In this document: positions 7,885 through 16,673 of the stretch, one piece after another
Position numbering within the stretch: position 1 is the first letter of the stretch
How the letters are laid out: the number at the start of each line of letters is the position of its first letter
Assembly: GCA_038234715.1 (NCBI GenBank)
Contig: JBBQTD010000007.1
Location: 60,652-124,651 of the forward strand
Direction: 5' to 3'
Length of the DNA: 64,000 nucleotides
Origin: SZAS-103 sp038234715
GTDB taxonomy: Bacteria > Pseudomonadota > Gammaproteobacteria > Xanthomonadales > Xanthomonadaceae
Notes under the pieces: model-generated
What the model was told of the DNA's origin: nothing
Database searches by the model: none
Seen by the model: the letters and a program-made list of their open reading frames with translations, nothing else
Program-made: the position numbers and the translations under genes

Positions 7885-9147
7885 ATGCGCTTTGTAAGGC
7901 AAAGCCTCATTGCGCTGGTGTCACTGGTGCTGTTGTGGGCCGGGTTGAGCGCTACGCACTGGCTGCCGTTCTCGACCGACGTACAGCGCAAATCGCAGGC
8001 CATCCTGGCTGCGCCACCGTTGACCGCCAAAGGTAGTCGCAATGCGTTCGCAGCGATCTGGCTGTCGCACTTCGATATCCCTGCGCTGGAGATCGAGCGG
8101 GTTGCTCATGACGATGTGGAAAGGTTCCTGGGCGCCACGTTCGAACAGCGCGTAAAGTTCGTCACCAGCGCACACGGTCGCTACCGCAAGCAGGATCTCG
8201 ACGCTGCATCGCAATCGGCGCTGTGCATGCGCGCTGACGGGGACTGTTTGGCGAGAATGCGAAGCAACCCGGAGCTGGCCCGCAAGACGCTCGACGATCA
8301 CGCGCTGCTGTTGGCGAACGCGCTCGCTATGGAGGGCGATGACTACTACCACGATGAATTCACTAGCCAGTTGTCGCCTGCGGTGCCGAGGTATTCCCTG
8401 ATTGGCCTCCTGCGCAGCGACGCAGCGCTCCGCTTCGTCGACGGGAAGCAGGCCGACGGCTTGCGACGTGCGTGTTCGGCCGCAGCGTCGTCGCGCCGGC
8501 TTGCGCTCCACAGCGACGAAAGCTCCACGCAGGCGATGGAGTCCGTCGGCTTCGTCGCGTCCACGCAAATGATTGCCGACATGCTGGCGGAGATGCCGAA
8601 AGAGGCGCCGTTGCCGGCAATATGCGCTGAAGCATTCGCACCCATGTCCGATGCAGCGCTGAGCATTTGCGATTCCATGAAGGCAGAATTTCACGCGAGG
8701 GCCGACCTGATGCGTCCGCCCGGTTCGATCGGCGCACGCTTGCTGTTCAATGATCGGGCCACGTTCGACGCGATGGCGCCAGCTTTTGCGAGCTATTGCT
8801 CGGACGATGCCGCCCTGCAACAAGCGGTCAGGCGCACCGAGACAAGCCTTGTTTTTTGGCGTATCTGCGGCATCGATGGCGTCCTCTTCAACTATGCCGG
8901 ATGCACCCTTGCCGAAATGGGCGACCCCCGCCGGATGACTGCGGGCTTGGTCGAGCGGTTGCGCAACATGCAGCGCATCAATCGCCTGATGGACGCAGCG
9001 CTGGACATGCGACTGCCAGGATGGAGCTGGAGCACCAGTCACTTTCCCGAAGGCGTATGGACTGACCTTTCCCATGTTGTAGGCGACGCCGGCACGAGCA
9101 AAAGTCCCCGGTTCACGATTCCCGTGCCGGCATCGCGGTTGCGTTGA
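7885..9147 (+). CDS. Hypothetical membrane-anchored periplasmic protein, 420 aa
   Basis: An N-terminal hydrophobic helix (residues ~7-23, LIALVSLVLLWAGLSA) probably anchors it or acts as a signal. The rest is soluble and alpha-helical, with many Cys (e.g. ALCMRADGDCLARM and CGIDGVLFNYAGC) that could form periplasmic disulfides. I recognise no domain or catalytic motif. It lies between glnA and ntrB on the same strand, 55 bp before ntrB. Whether it belongs to nitrogen control or is a passenger is unknown. The ATG at 7885 is the best start, followed directly by the membrane segment. Confidence 0.6.
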   Translation: MRFVRQSLIALVSLVLLWAGLSATHWLPFSTDVQRKSQAILAAPPLTAKGSRNAFAAIWLSHFDIPALEIERVAHDDVERFLGATFEQRVKFVTSAHGRYRKQDLDAASQSALCMRADGDCLARMRSNPELARKTLDDHALLLANALAMEGDDYYHDEFTSQLSPAVPRYSLIGLLRSDAALRFVDGKQADGLRRACSAAASSRRLALHSDESSTQAMESVGFVASTQMIADMLAEMPKEAPLPAICAEAFAPMSDAALSICDSMKAEFHARADLMRPPGSIGARLLFNDRATFDAMAPAFASYCSDDAALQQAVRRTETSLVFWRICGIDGVLFNYAGCTLAEMGDPRRMTAGLVERLRNMQRINRLMDAALDMRLPGWSWSTSHFPEGVWTDLSHVVGDAGTSKSPRFTIPVPASRLR

Positions 9148-9184
9148 GCCGATCGCAACCCCACCGCGCGGGGCGGTCGTCATT

Positions 9185-9201
9185 TGCACTAAACTGGTGC
9201 A
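9185..9201. promoter_or_regulatory. NtrC-binding box touching the ntrB start codon
   Basis: TGCACTAAACTGGTGCA fits the NtrC dyad TGCACY-N4-TGGTGCA at all conserved positions. It ends one base before the ntrB ATG (9202). In enterobacteria NtrC represses glnL from a near-identical box at its promoter. TAAACT inside the box could be a -10, in which case the mRNA would be leaderless. No Shine-Dalgarno is visible. Confidence 0.8.
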
Positions 9202-10242
9202 ATGCCCGATCCCACGCTTCAGACCCTTGTCACGCCCGTTGCATGGACGGATCCCTCGGGCGTGCTGTTGGGCTGCAATCCCGCGTTTGCGCGCTGGCTT
9301 GGGGTCAGCCGGCGGCGCCTGGAAGGGTTGCCGCTGACCAGCCTTGATGCCGAGCAGGGCCGGCTCGCCGCGCTGACCGAGCGCATCGTCCCGGATGGCG
9401 AGCCATTGCGGGTGCGGCGCGCACGGCTGCATGCCCCGGGGGGAGCCGAGCGTTTCGCCGACGTCATCCTTGCGCGGGACGCGGACGGGCTGCGTGTGGA
9501 AGCGCATCCGGCCGATGAATTTCCCGGGGCGGACGCGGCGAGTGTGTTGCCCGCAGCGTTGCACGCGGCGCTCAAGGGACTGGCGCACGAAGTCCGAAAT
9601 CCGCTCGCCGGCCTGAAAGGCGCGGCGCAATTGCTGGCGCGCCGCGCGTCGTCGCGGCTCGACAACGACGACGAACGCGCGCTGATCGCGGTGATCGGCG
9701 ACGAAGTCGATCGGCTGGCCGCGCTGCTCGAACGGTTGGTGAACCCCGCGCCGGTGCGCCCCTTCGAGCCACTCAACATCCACGTCGTGCTCGAACGCGT
9801 GCGCATGCTTGCCGATGCCGACGCTGGCTGGGCCATCCGCCTGGATCGCGACTACGACCCCAGCCTGCCGTCGATTTCCGGCGATCCGGATCGGCTCACC
9901 CAGGCGCTGTGGAACCTGCTGCGCAACGCGCTCGAGTCCGGCGCGAACACCGTCACGCTGCGCACGCGCGCCGAGCATGGCGTCCTGATAGGCGACGTCG
10001 CACATCGGCTGGTCTTGCGCATTGAAGTCGCCGACAACGGGCGCGGCGTCCCGGACGACCTGACCGAGCGGATCTTCCTGCCGCTCGTCTCCGGTCGTGC
10101 CGAGGGTTCGGGTCTTGGCCTGCCGCTCACCCAGCAGATTGCACGTGAGCATGGCGGCGCCCTCAGCTACCGCTCGCGGCCCGGGCATACGGTTTTCACC
10201 CTGATGGTTCCGGTGCCGGAGATCGACGATGCCGCGGCCTGA
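9202..10242 (+). CDS. ntrB: Nitrogen sensor histidine kinase/phosphatase NtrB
   Basis: NtrB phosphorylates NtrC when nitrogen is short and dephosphorylates it when PII binds. The 346-aa cytosolic protein has an N-terminal PAS-type domain (residues ~5-90) and an H-box with phospho-acceptor His129 in GLAHEVRNPLAG. N-box LWNLLRNALES, G1 DNGRGVPDD and G2 GSGLGLPL follow. No membrane segment is present, as expected. Its end overlaps ntrC by 14 bp, so the two are translationally coupled. An NtrC box abuts the start codon. PII (glnB) is at 53.9 kb. Confidence 0.95.
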   Translation: MPDPTLQTLVTPVAWTDPSGVLLGCNPAFARWLGVSRRRLEGLPLTSLDAEQGRLAALTERIVPDGEPLRVRRARLHAPGGAERFADVILARDADGLRVEAHPADEFPGADAASVLPAALHAALKGLAHEVRNPLAGLKGAAQLLARRASSRLDNDDERALIAVIGDEVDRLAALLERLVNPAPVRPFEPLNIHVVLERVRMLADADAGWAIRLDRDYDPSLPSISGDPDRLTQALWNLLRNALESGANTVTLRTRAEHGVLIGDVAHRLVLRIEVADNGRGVPDDLTERIFLPLVSGRAEGSGLGLPLTQQIAREHGGALSYRSRPGHTVFTLMVPVPEIDDAAA

Positions 10243-11692
10243 TGCCAGTGGACAAGGCGCGCCAGCCTGCGTCTGGATCGTCGACGACGATCGCAGTGTG
10301 CGCTTCGTGCTCGCCGAGGCGTTGCGCGATGCAGGGTTCGCGGTACACGCCTTCGAGGGTGCGCACGCCGCGCTTGCCTCGATCGACAGCGGCCCGGCGC
10401 CACGCTTGGTCTTCACCGATATCCGCATGCCCGGTTTGGACGGACTCGGGTTTCTCGACGCGCTCAAGGCGCGCGATCCGGACCTGCCAGTGATCGTGAT
10501 GTCGGCGTGGACCGATATCGCTTCGACCGCGGGCGCATTCCGCGGCGGGGCGCACGAGTTCCTGTCCAAGCCATTCGACCTGGATGACGCGGTGGCCCTT
10601 GCACGCCGCGCATTGCCGTCGGTGGCAACTGCGGACAACGCATCCGAAGCTGCCGAGACGGCCCCGGCCGAAGCCAGCACGGACAGCCATGCATTGCTCG
10701 GCGACGCGCCGGCCATGCGCGACCTTTTCCGCGCGATCGGCCGGCTCGCGCAGGCCCCGCTGTCGGTGCTGGTCACTGGCGAAACCGGCACCGGCAAGGA
10801 GCTCGTTGCACGTGCTCTGCACCGCGAATCGCCGCGCGCGCTGAAGCCTTTCGTCGCCCTCAACACCGCCGCGATTCCCGCCGACCTGCTTGAATCGGAG
10901 TTGTTCGGCCACGAGGCCGGCGCGTTCACCGGTGCGACGCGACGCCATATCGGACGCTTCGAACAGGCCGACGGGGGAACCTTGTTCCTCGACGAGATCG
11001 GCGACATGCCCCCATCGTTGCAAACACGGCTGCTGCGCGTGCTTGCCGAAGGTGAGTTCTTCCGCGTCGGCGGTCGCGAACTGATCCGCGTCGATGTGCG
11101 CGTGATCGCGGCGACCCACCAGGATCTCGATGCGCTGGTGGCGCAAGGACGCTTCCGCGCTGACCTCCTGCATCGCCTCGACGTTGTCCGCCTGCAGCTG
11201 CCACCGTTGCGCGAGCGCAGCGGCGATGTGGCGATGCTCGCCGCGCGCTTCCTGGCCCACGCGGCGGCACGCTTCCATGCGCCGGCCAAGCGCTTGTCGA
11301 TCGACGCAGTGCGCGTGCTCGAAGCGCACGCATGGCCGGGCAATGTGCGCGAACTCGAAAACCTGTGCTGGCGGCTCGCTGCGCTCGCCCCGGGGCAGAC
11401 GATCCGGGCAGGCGAACTGCGCGCATCGTTGCGGACAGCCGCGCCGCAGCAACCGCAGGGCGCCGACCGCGCGGACTGGACGCAGGCACTGGTCGCGTGG
11501 ACGCGGGCCGCCCTGCACGATGGCGCAGGCGGCGTACACGAGCGCGCGAAGCAGCAATTCGAACAGGCCCTGCTCGCGGCAGCGCTCGAACATACCGGCG
11601 GCCACCGCCAGCAGGCCGCTGAGTTGCTCGGGCTGGGGCGCAACACGCTGACCCGCAAGCTCGGTCGCAAGCACGACCCGCCGCGGGAATAG
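10229..11692 (+). CDS. ntrC: Nitrogen regulator NtrC, sigma-54 activator
   Basis: Response regulator that activates sigma-54 promoters. The 487-aa protein has a receiver domain with phospho-acceptor Asp64 in VFTDIRMPG. The AAA+ domain has Walker A GETGTGKE (184-191), the sigma-54 loop GAFTGA (231-236) and Walker B LFLDEIGD. A Fis-type helix-turn-helix closes the protein (HRQQAAELLGLGRNTL). The ATG at 10229 lies inside the ntrB end. Expected targets in this window are glnA (sigma-54 promoter plus two sites) and ntrBC itself. Confidence 0.96.
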   Translation: MPRPDASGQGAPACVWIVDDDRSVRFVLAEALRDAGFAVHAFEGAHAALASIDSGPAPRLVFTDIRMPGLDGLGFLDALKARDPDLPVIVMSAWTDIASTAGAFRGGAHEFLSKPFDLDDAVALARRALPSVATADNASEAAETAPAEASTDSHALLGDAPAMRDLFRAIGRLAQAPLSVLVTGETGTGKELVARALHRESPRALKPFVALNTAAIPADLLESELFGHEAGAFTGATRRHIGRFEQADGGTLFLDEIGDMPPSLQTRLLRVLAEGEFFRVGGRELIRVDVRVIAATHQDLDALVAQGRFRADLLHRLDVVRLQLPPLRERSGDVAMLAARFLAHAAARFHAPAKRLSIDAVRVLEAHAWPGNVRELENLCWRLAALAPGQTIRAGELRASLRTAAPQQPQGADRADWTQALVAWTRAALHDGAGGVHERAKQQFEQALLAAALEHTGGHRQQAAELLGLGRNTLTRKLGRKHDPPRE

Positions 11693-11754
11693 TCCCGGCG
11701 CACACGGGCGAGCCGGCGCGCTACGATGCGAGTCCGAATTGCGAGGAGATGGAC

Positions 11755-12315
11755 ATGCTGCACCGAACGACCGCATCAAGCCGGATGGCATTGACCTTCA
11801 TTGCATCGACTTGCGCGATTGCGCTGGTCGCCACCGGCTGCTCGACATTGAAGCCGAAACCGAAGCTTGACCAGGTAGCGCTTGCGCCGACCTCCGGCAA
11901 CACGGCTGCCGGCACGTTGACCGTCTCCGCGGTCACCGACGGCGTGCATTTCCAGGGTCGCGTGACCGGCCTGATACCGGGCAGCACGCACGGCTTCCAC
12001 ATCCACGAACACGGCGATTGCAGTGCGCCCGATGCGAGCAGCGCAGGCGGCCATTTCAATCCGGCCGGTTCCGAGCATGGTGATCCGGCCGGAATGATCC
12101 ACCACGGCGGCGACATCGCCAACCAGATCGCTGATGCGCATGGCGACATCGATGTGGACGCGACCATCCATGGCGTGTCGCTGGGGTCGACTACGCCCGA
12201 CGATGTGCGTGGGCGCGCGCTGGTACTGCATCGCGACGCCGACGACTACACCACCCAGCCGTCCGGCAACTCCGGCGCACGCATCGCCTGCGGCGTGATC
12301 CTCAAGAAGCCGTGA
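11755..12315 (+). CDS. sodC: Cu/Zn superoxide dismutase, lipoprotein
   Basis: Dismutates superoxide in the periplasm. Start: GAGGAG (11743-11748) is 6 bp from the ATG at 11755, while an earlier ATG at 11749 is too close. The signal ends in a lipobox (VATGC-S), so it is membrane-tethered. Metal and active-site motifs are GFHIHEHGDC (Cu ligands and disulfide Cys), GGHFNP, HHGGD, HRDADDY and the C-terminal GNSGARIACG with the second disulfide Cys and the catalytic Arg. Its stop overlaps the GTG start of the GNAT gene by 4 bp. Confidence 0.93.
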   Translation: MLHRTTASSRMALTFIASTCAIALVATGCSTLKPKPKLDQVALAPTSGNTAAGTLTVSAVTDGVHFQGRVTGLIPGSTHGFHIHEHGDCSAPDASSAGGHFNPAGSEHGDPAGMIHHGGDIANQIADAHGDIDVDATIHGVSLGSTTPDDVRGRALVLHRDADDYTTQPSGNSGARIACGVILKKP

Positions 12316-12827
12316 GCTCCGCATTGCACGCGCACGCCCCGCCGGTGATCCGCGCGGCGCGGGCCGAAGACGCGCCACTGCTCGCGTTGTGGGCGATCGC
12401 AATGGCGCGTGAAACCGAGCACCGGCAACTCGATCCGGACACCGTTGCGCATGGTGTTGGCGCGGTATTCGAGCAACCTGCGCGCGGCGGTTATTTCATC
12501 GCCGAGCGCAGCGTCGGCGATGCACGCGTTCCGGTTGGAACCTTGATGCTGACCCACGAGTGGAGCGATTGGCGCTGCGGCAACTGGTGGTGGATCCAGA
12601 GTGTGTATGTCGATCCGGCGCATCGCCGCAGCGGCGTGTATCGCGCGCTGTACGAACACGTGCATGCGCTTGCGCAAGGTGCACCCGACGTGTGCGGACT
12701 GCGGCTGTATGTCGAACGCGACAACGCGAACGCACAGTACACGTACGTGTCGCTCGGGATGATCGATGCCGGGTATGCGATGTACGAGGCGGAATTCGCT
12801 GCGCCCTGGACGATCCGCGGCGGCTGA
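12312..12827 (+). CDS. GNAT-family N-acetyltransferase
   Basis: A 171-aa single-domain acetyl-CoA transferase. The acetyl-CoA loop is VDPAHRRSGVYRALYEH (matching V-x-x-x-x-R-x-x-G-x-A), preceded by WWWIQSVYV (beta-4), with C-terminal YVERDNANAQYTYVSLGM. The start codon is GTG in the GTGA overlap with sodC, so it is coupled to it. The substrate is unknown. Confidence 0.85.
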   Translation: MSSALHAHAPPVIRAARAEDAPLLALWAIAMARETEHRQLDPDTVAHGVGAVFEQPARGGYFIAERSVGDARVPVGTLMLTHEWSDWRCGNWWWIQSVYVDPAHRRSGVYRALYEHVHALAQGAPDVCGLRLYVERDNANAQYTYVSLGMIDAGYAMYEAEFAAPWTIRGG

Positions 12828-12848
12828 AATGCAGCGACTTCGCAGCCG

Positions 12849-13544
12849 ATGCGGCGATCGGGAATGAATCGCGATCCGGCAGCATGCATCGCGGACAGCT
12901 GGGTCGCCAATGCGCAAGCGTGGACGACGGCGGTGCGCGAGGGGCGCATCGCAAGCCGGCGCGTGGCCACCGATCAAGCGATCGTCGATGCGCTGCTGGA
13001 ACGCACGCCCCGCCGGGTGCTGGACGTGGGTTGCGGCGAAGGGTGGTTGTGCCGTGCCCTGGCATCGCATCGCATCGACGTCTTCGGGATCGATGCATCG
13101 CCCCCGCTGATCGACGCGGCACGTGCGCTTGGCGGCGATGGTTATGCAGTTTGCGACTACGCTGCACTGATCGAAAAGCCCTTGCAGTTCGGACGCTTCG
13201 ATGCGGTGGCCTGCAATTTCGCCTTGCTCGACGAAGACATCGATCCGTTGTTGATCGCGCTTCGCTACTCTCTTGAAAGCAGCGGCGCGTTGTTGATCCA
13301 GACCGTGCATCCTCGCGCTGCGTGCGGCGACGGCCCGTGCAGCGACGGCTGGCGCAACGAGACGTTTGGCGCGTTCGGCGAAGCGTTCACTGCACAGATG
13401 CCGTGGTATTTCCGCACATTGGATACATGGCGCGACAGCTTGTGGCGGTGTGGATACACGGTCGTCGGTTTGCGCGAGCCGGCGCATCCGGAATCGGGGG
13501 AGCCATTGTCGTTGTTGCTGGTTGCAATGGCATGTGGCGGATAG
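12849..13544 (+). CDS. Class I SAM-dependent methyltransferase
   Basis: A 231-aa methyltransferase with motif I VLDVGCGEGWL, the acidic strand-2 end FGIDASPPLI and motif IV-like FDAVACNFALLDED. Substrate not predictable. Two starts are possible: ATG 12849, or ATG 12864 (MNRDP). Neither has a clear Shine-Dalgarno. It follows the GNAT gene by 21 bp and may close the sodC transcript. Repeat array 1 begins 170 bp after its stop. Confidence 0.82.
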   Translation: MRRSGMNRDPAACIADSWVANAQAWTTAVREGRIASRRVATDQAIVDALLERTPRRVLDVGCGEGWLCRALASHRIDVFGIDASPPLIDAARALGGDGYAVCDYAALIEKPLQFGRFDAVACNFALLDEDIDPLLIALRYSLESSGALLIQTVHPRAACGDGPCSDGWRNETFGAFGEAFTAQMPWYFRTLDTWRDSLWRCGYTVVGLREPAHPESGEPLSLLLVAMACGG

Positions 13545-13714
13545 CCGCTGATGTGTTGACGTTCCGGATGGGATACTGAACCGCGTTGCAGGCGAGGCCC
13601 GCTCAAACGAAGGCGGCAACCGGTCCTGCAATGGGTTGAATCGTGCTGATGCTTGCGCCGATTGAGATCCCAATCGCGTTGGTTCCCGAAGATGCCCGGT
13701 TGGGCGCAGTTTTC

Positions 13715-14070
13715 AATGGATTGATTCGTGCGACCAACGGGTTGATCTGGACTTTCAATGGGTTGATCCGCGAAATGAAGGTGTTGTTCCGGGCTTTCAA
13801 CGGGTTGATTGGCGCGATGAACGGGTTGATCGCCGGATTCAACGTGTTGATTCGCGAAATCAACGGGTTGATTTGAACTATCAACGGGTTGATTGGCGCA
13901 ATGAAGAGGTGGATCCGGACTTTCAACGGGTTGATTTGCGCGATGAAGGGGTTGATCGCCGCTTTCAACGTGTTGATTCAGCAGATCAACGGGTTGATTT
14001 GAACTTTCAACGGATTGATTCGTGCAATGAAGGGGTGGATAGGAACTTTCAATGGGTTGAATTGGCGTGG
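13715..14070. repeat. Tandem array 1: sixteen 21-bp units plus a partial
   Basis: Sixteen contiguous 21-bp units fill 13715-14050, with a partial unit following. Each starts with a variant of AACGGGTTGAT followed by a variable end. The ends tend to alternate between -ATG and -TTC/-ATC, giving a 42-bp super-period. Across each junction TCAAC-GG-GTTGA forms a dyad, longest as AAATCAAC-GG-GTTGATTT (13857 on). There are no spacers. The + frame reads as heptapeptides NGLIxxx with a stop after unit 8; the minus strand stays open (NQPVESP type). It lies between convergent genes. I judge it non-coding. Confidence 0.9.
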
Positions 14071-14095
14071 ATGGTGGGGATTTGATCGTCAAGAA

Positions 14096-14135
14096 GCAAC
14101 AAAAAGCGTTCCGTCCACGAAGCGGACGGAACGCT
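14096..14135 (-). terminator. Rho-independent terminator of the 14216-15124 gene
   Basis: A perfect 12-bp stem AGCGTTCCGTCC / GGACGGAACGCT (14105-14116 and 14124-14135) has a 7-nt loop. On the minus strand it is followed by TTTTTGTTG. It lies 80 bp after the stop of the minus-strand gene. Confidence 0.88.
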
Positions 14136-14215
14136 CTTGATCAATTGATGCAAGAAAGATGAACTCGGAACAACAAAGAACTTCGATCTTGCGCAAGCCC
14201 ACAAGCCGACAAGGG

Positions 14216-15124
14216 CTACACCTGCAACACCACCCGCGGATCCTTCCCCGCCGGGCAATGATCGAATGTCACCGGTATCGCGTGTGCGGCCAATACCGCT
14301 GCGATCTGGCGCTTTCTTGCTTCGAAGTGTTCGAACGCACGTTCGAGTTTGTCCGGGTCCTCGCCGACCGACGCCGGTGCGAAGCCGCCATTGCGCCAGG
14401 ATTCCGAGTCGATCAGGGCGATGCGGACGCCGCCGTTGGCATACTGCGCAAGTGGTTCGGGAGGAGCATCGAGCCAGGCCTGGGCTTCGGGTGCGAGCAG
14501 TGCGGCCTCGATCAACGGCCACAGTAATGCGAGGCCGACGTGTTCGTATTGCATCGCCATCAATGCGGCGATGTCGAGGACGGTGAGGTAGCGCGCATGT
14601 TCGATGCGTGCGCCGAAGGATTGTTGCGCAAACAGCGCGGTTGCCGCGCCTGCCATGCCGCGGTCGATCAGGACTTCCTCGAGCGCCTGGCCGACCTGTT
14701 CGACGCGCGCGTGCGAGGTGGTATCGCCGCGCAGCACGAAGGGGAGCATGCGCATCGTGCCGCCTGCGAAATCGGGATCGGGCGTCGGCACGGACCCGGG
14801 GAGGGCGCCATCGCTTGCGCCAAACGCGAGGATGCGCCCGTCGTCGAGGGCGCGGTCGAGTGCGCCTGGCGCGCGCACTGCGAGCGCATCGAGTGCGGCG
14901 TGCAATGGCCAGCCCGGGCGCAGCAGTTCGGCTGGATCGTAATGCGCGGCCAGCACGACCAGGTCCAGCGTGGCGGCGTCGGGGACAAGGATGGCAAGAT
15001 CGCGCGCGATGCCTTCGGCGAGTTCCGCCGCCGCTGCAGGTTCCAGCATCGCGTTGGCGGCGTGCGCGTCGGGGCGCAGTTCCAGCGCGAGCGCGCCGAA
15101 GCAGGCGGGTTGCGGTTGGGGCAT
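14216..15124 (-). CDS. Conserved hypothetical protein, 302 aa
   Basis: Soluble, Ala-rich protein with no signal peptide. The ATG at 15124 is preceded on its strand by GAGG. Segments such as LVVLAAHYDPAELLRPGWPLH, RMLPFVLRGD, YEHVGLALLWPLIEAAL and VRIALIDSESWRNGG look conserved rather than random, but I recognise no domain. Its single-gene unit ends in a strong terminator. The start is 109 bp from the divergent thiolase start. Confidence 0.6.
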   Translation of the reverse strand: MPQPQPACFGALALELRPDAHAANAMLEPAAAAELAEGIARDLAILVPDAATLDLVVLAAHYDPAELLRPGWPLHAALDALAVRAPGALDRALDDGRILAFGASDGALPGSVPTPDPDFAGGTMRMLPFVLRGDTTSHARVEQVGQALEEVLIDRGMAGAATALFAQQSFGARIEHARYLTVLDIAALMAMQYEHVGLALLWPLIEAALLAPEAQAWLDAPPEPLAQYANGGVRIALIDSESWRNGGFAPASVGEDPDKLERAFEHFEARKRQIAAVLAAHAIPVTFDHCPAGKDPRVVLQV

Positions 15125-15233
15125 CGGCTTCCTCGTTTGGTGCGATGGTGGGCAGGCCGTACTCTATACGTCTCCCGCGCGCGACAGGGCCCATGGTCAT
15201 CGGCTGGAGTCGTGCAATGAATGGAGCAGCGCC

Positions 15234-16526
15234 ATGAGTCTCGCGGACAAACACCGCAGTGCACGTCCGGTCGCCGTGCTCGGCGGCGTGCGCATCCCGT
15301 TCTGCCGCAACAACACTGCGTATGCAGATGTCGGCAACCTCGGCATGTCGATCCGCACGCTCGGTGCGCTGGTCGAGCGCTACGGCCTGCACGGCCAGGT
15401 GTTGGGCGAAGTCGCGATGGGCGCGGTGATCAAGCATTCCTCCGACTGGAATCTTGCCCGCGAAGCCGTGCTGTCGTCCGGGCTTTCGCCGCTGACGCCG
15501 GGTATCACACTGCAGCGCGCGTGCGGCACGGGCCTGGACACCATCATCACGGTTGTCAACAAGATTGCGCTTGGACAGATCGAGGTGGGCGTCGGCGGCG
15601 GCTCCGATACGACGTCCGATGTGCCGATCGTGTATGCAAGCAAGCTGCGCGCCCGGGTGTTGCAGGCTGCGCGAGGCAAGGGATTGGGCGACAAGCTGCG
15701 CGCGTTCCGCGGTTTCCGGCTTGGCGAGCTCAAGCCGGAATTCCCCGGCGTCGCCGAGCCGCGCACCGGCAAGTCGATGGGCGATCACTGCGAGATGATG
15801 GCAAAGGAGTGGCATATCCCGCGCGAATCGCAGGACGAGCTTGCGCTGGCTTCGCACAGGAAGGCCGCGGCCGCTTACGAGCGCGGCTTCTATGCAGACC
15901 TGGTCGCGAGTTTTCGCGGGCTGGAGCGCGACAGCATCCTGCGTGCGGACACGACGCTGGAAAAGCTCGCTGCGCTCAAGCCCGCATTCGACAGGACATC
16001 CGGACAAGGCACGCTGACCGCCGGCAATTCGACCCCGCTCACCGATGGCGCCTCGGCGTGCCTGCTCGCGGGCGACGACTGGGCGAACGCGCACGGAATC
16101 GAGCCACTCGCGTACCTGCGCGATGCCGAAGTAGCCGCAGTGGATTTCGTGCACGGCGATGGCCTGCTGATGGCGCCGACGCTCGCGGTGCCGCGCATGC
16201 TCGAGCGCAACGGACTCACATTGCAGGACTTCGATTTCTACGAGATCCACGAAGCATTCGCAGCGCAGGTGCTGTGCACACTGCGTGCATGGGAGTCGGA
16301 GGATTACTGCCGGAAGAAACTCGGACGCGGTGATCTTGGCGGCATTGATCCGGCCAGGATGAATGTCGTCGGTTCTTCGCTTGCGCTCGGTCACCCGTTC
16401 GCGGCAACCGGCGCGCGCATCGTCGCGACGGCCGCGAAGTTGCTCAAGGAAAAGGGGTCGGGCCGCGCGCTGATCTCGATCTGCACCGCCGGCGGCATGG
16501 GCGTTGTCGCGATCCTGGAGCGTTGA
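15234..16526 (+). CDS. fadI: Acetyl-CoA C-acyltransferase (thiolase, FadI type)
   Basis: Thiolase of 430 aa that cleaves 3-ketoacyl-CoA with CoA in beta-oxidation. The acyl-accepting Cys97 is in QRACGTGLDT. Further motifs are NSTPLTDGASA, EIHEAFAAQ (catalytic His), GHPFAATGAR (His) and SICTAGGMG (second Cys). Length and the order of blocks match FadI rather than FadA/PhaA, but the usual partner FadJ is not adjacent, so the pathway role is inferred. Start ATG 15234 has GGAG upstream. Confidence 0.88.
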   Translation: MSLADKHRSARPVAVLGGVRIPFCRNNTAYADVGNLGMSIRTLGALVERYGLHGQVLGEVAMGAVIKHSSDWNLAREAVLSSGLSPLTPGITLQRACGTGLDTIITVVNKIALGQIEVGVGGGSDTTSDVPIVYASKLRARVLQAARGKGLGDKLRAFRGFRLGELKPEFPGVAEPRTGKSMGDHCEMMAKEWHIPRESQDELALASHRKAAAAYERGFYADLVASFRGLERDSILRADTTLEKLAALKPAFDRTSGQGTLTAGNSTPLTDGASACLLAGDDWANAHGIEPLAYLRDAEVAAVDFVHGDGLLMAPTLAVPRMLERNGLTLQDFDFYEIHEAFAAQVLCTLRAWESEDYCRKKLGRGDLGGIDPARMNVVGSSLALGHPFAATGARIVATAAKLLKEKGSGRALISICTAGGMGVVAILER

Positions 16527-16673
16527 AGTGAGGACCAGGGATGTCGGGATTGCTTCCCCCGGGGGCGAAGGAGCCAGCCGCGCGGCACGAGCCCTTGACG
16601 AGTAACCCCAACCAGGCCCTGGTGGCGTTGCAATACCACGTGCAAACCACTCCACTTCGACAGGGTCGATCCC

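Noticed and set aside
7921..11763. 1280-codon open frame antisense to ntrBC
   Set aside because: High-GC shadow: the plus strand carries well-conserved NtrB and NtrC over the same bases, and the antisense product has no family motif.
13265..14092. 275-aa minus-strand repeat protein (NQPVES heptads) across array 1
   Set aside because: The frame is open because the 21-bp period keeps phase. It also runs into the antisense of the methyltransferase gene, with no start signal or signal peptide. Kept as repeat DNA.
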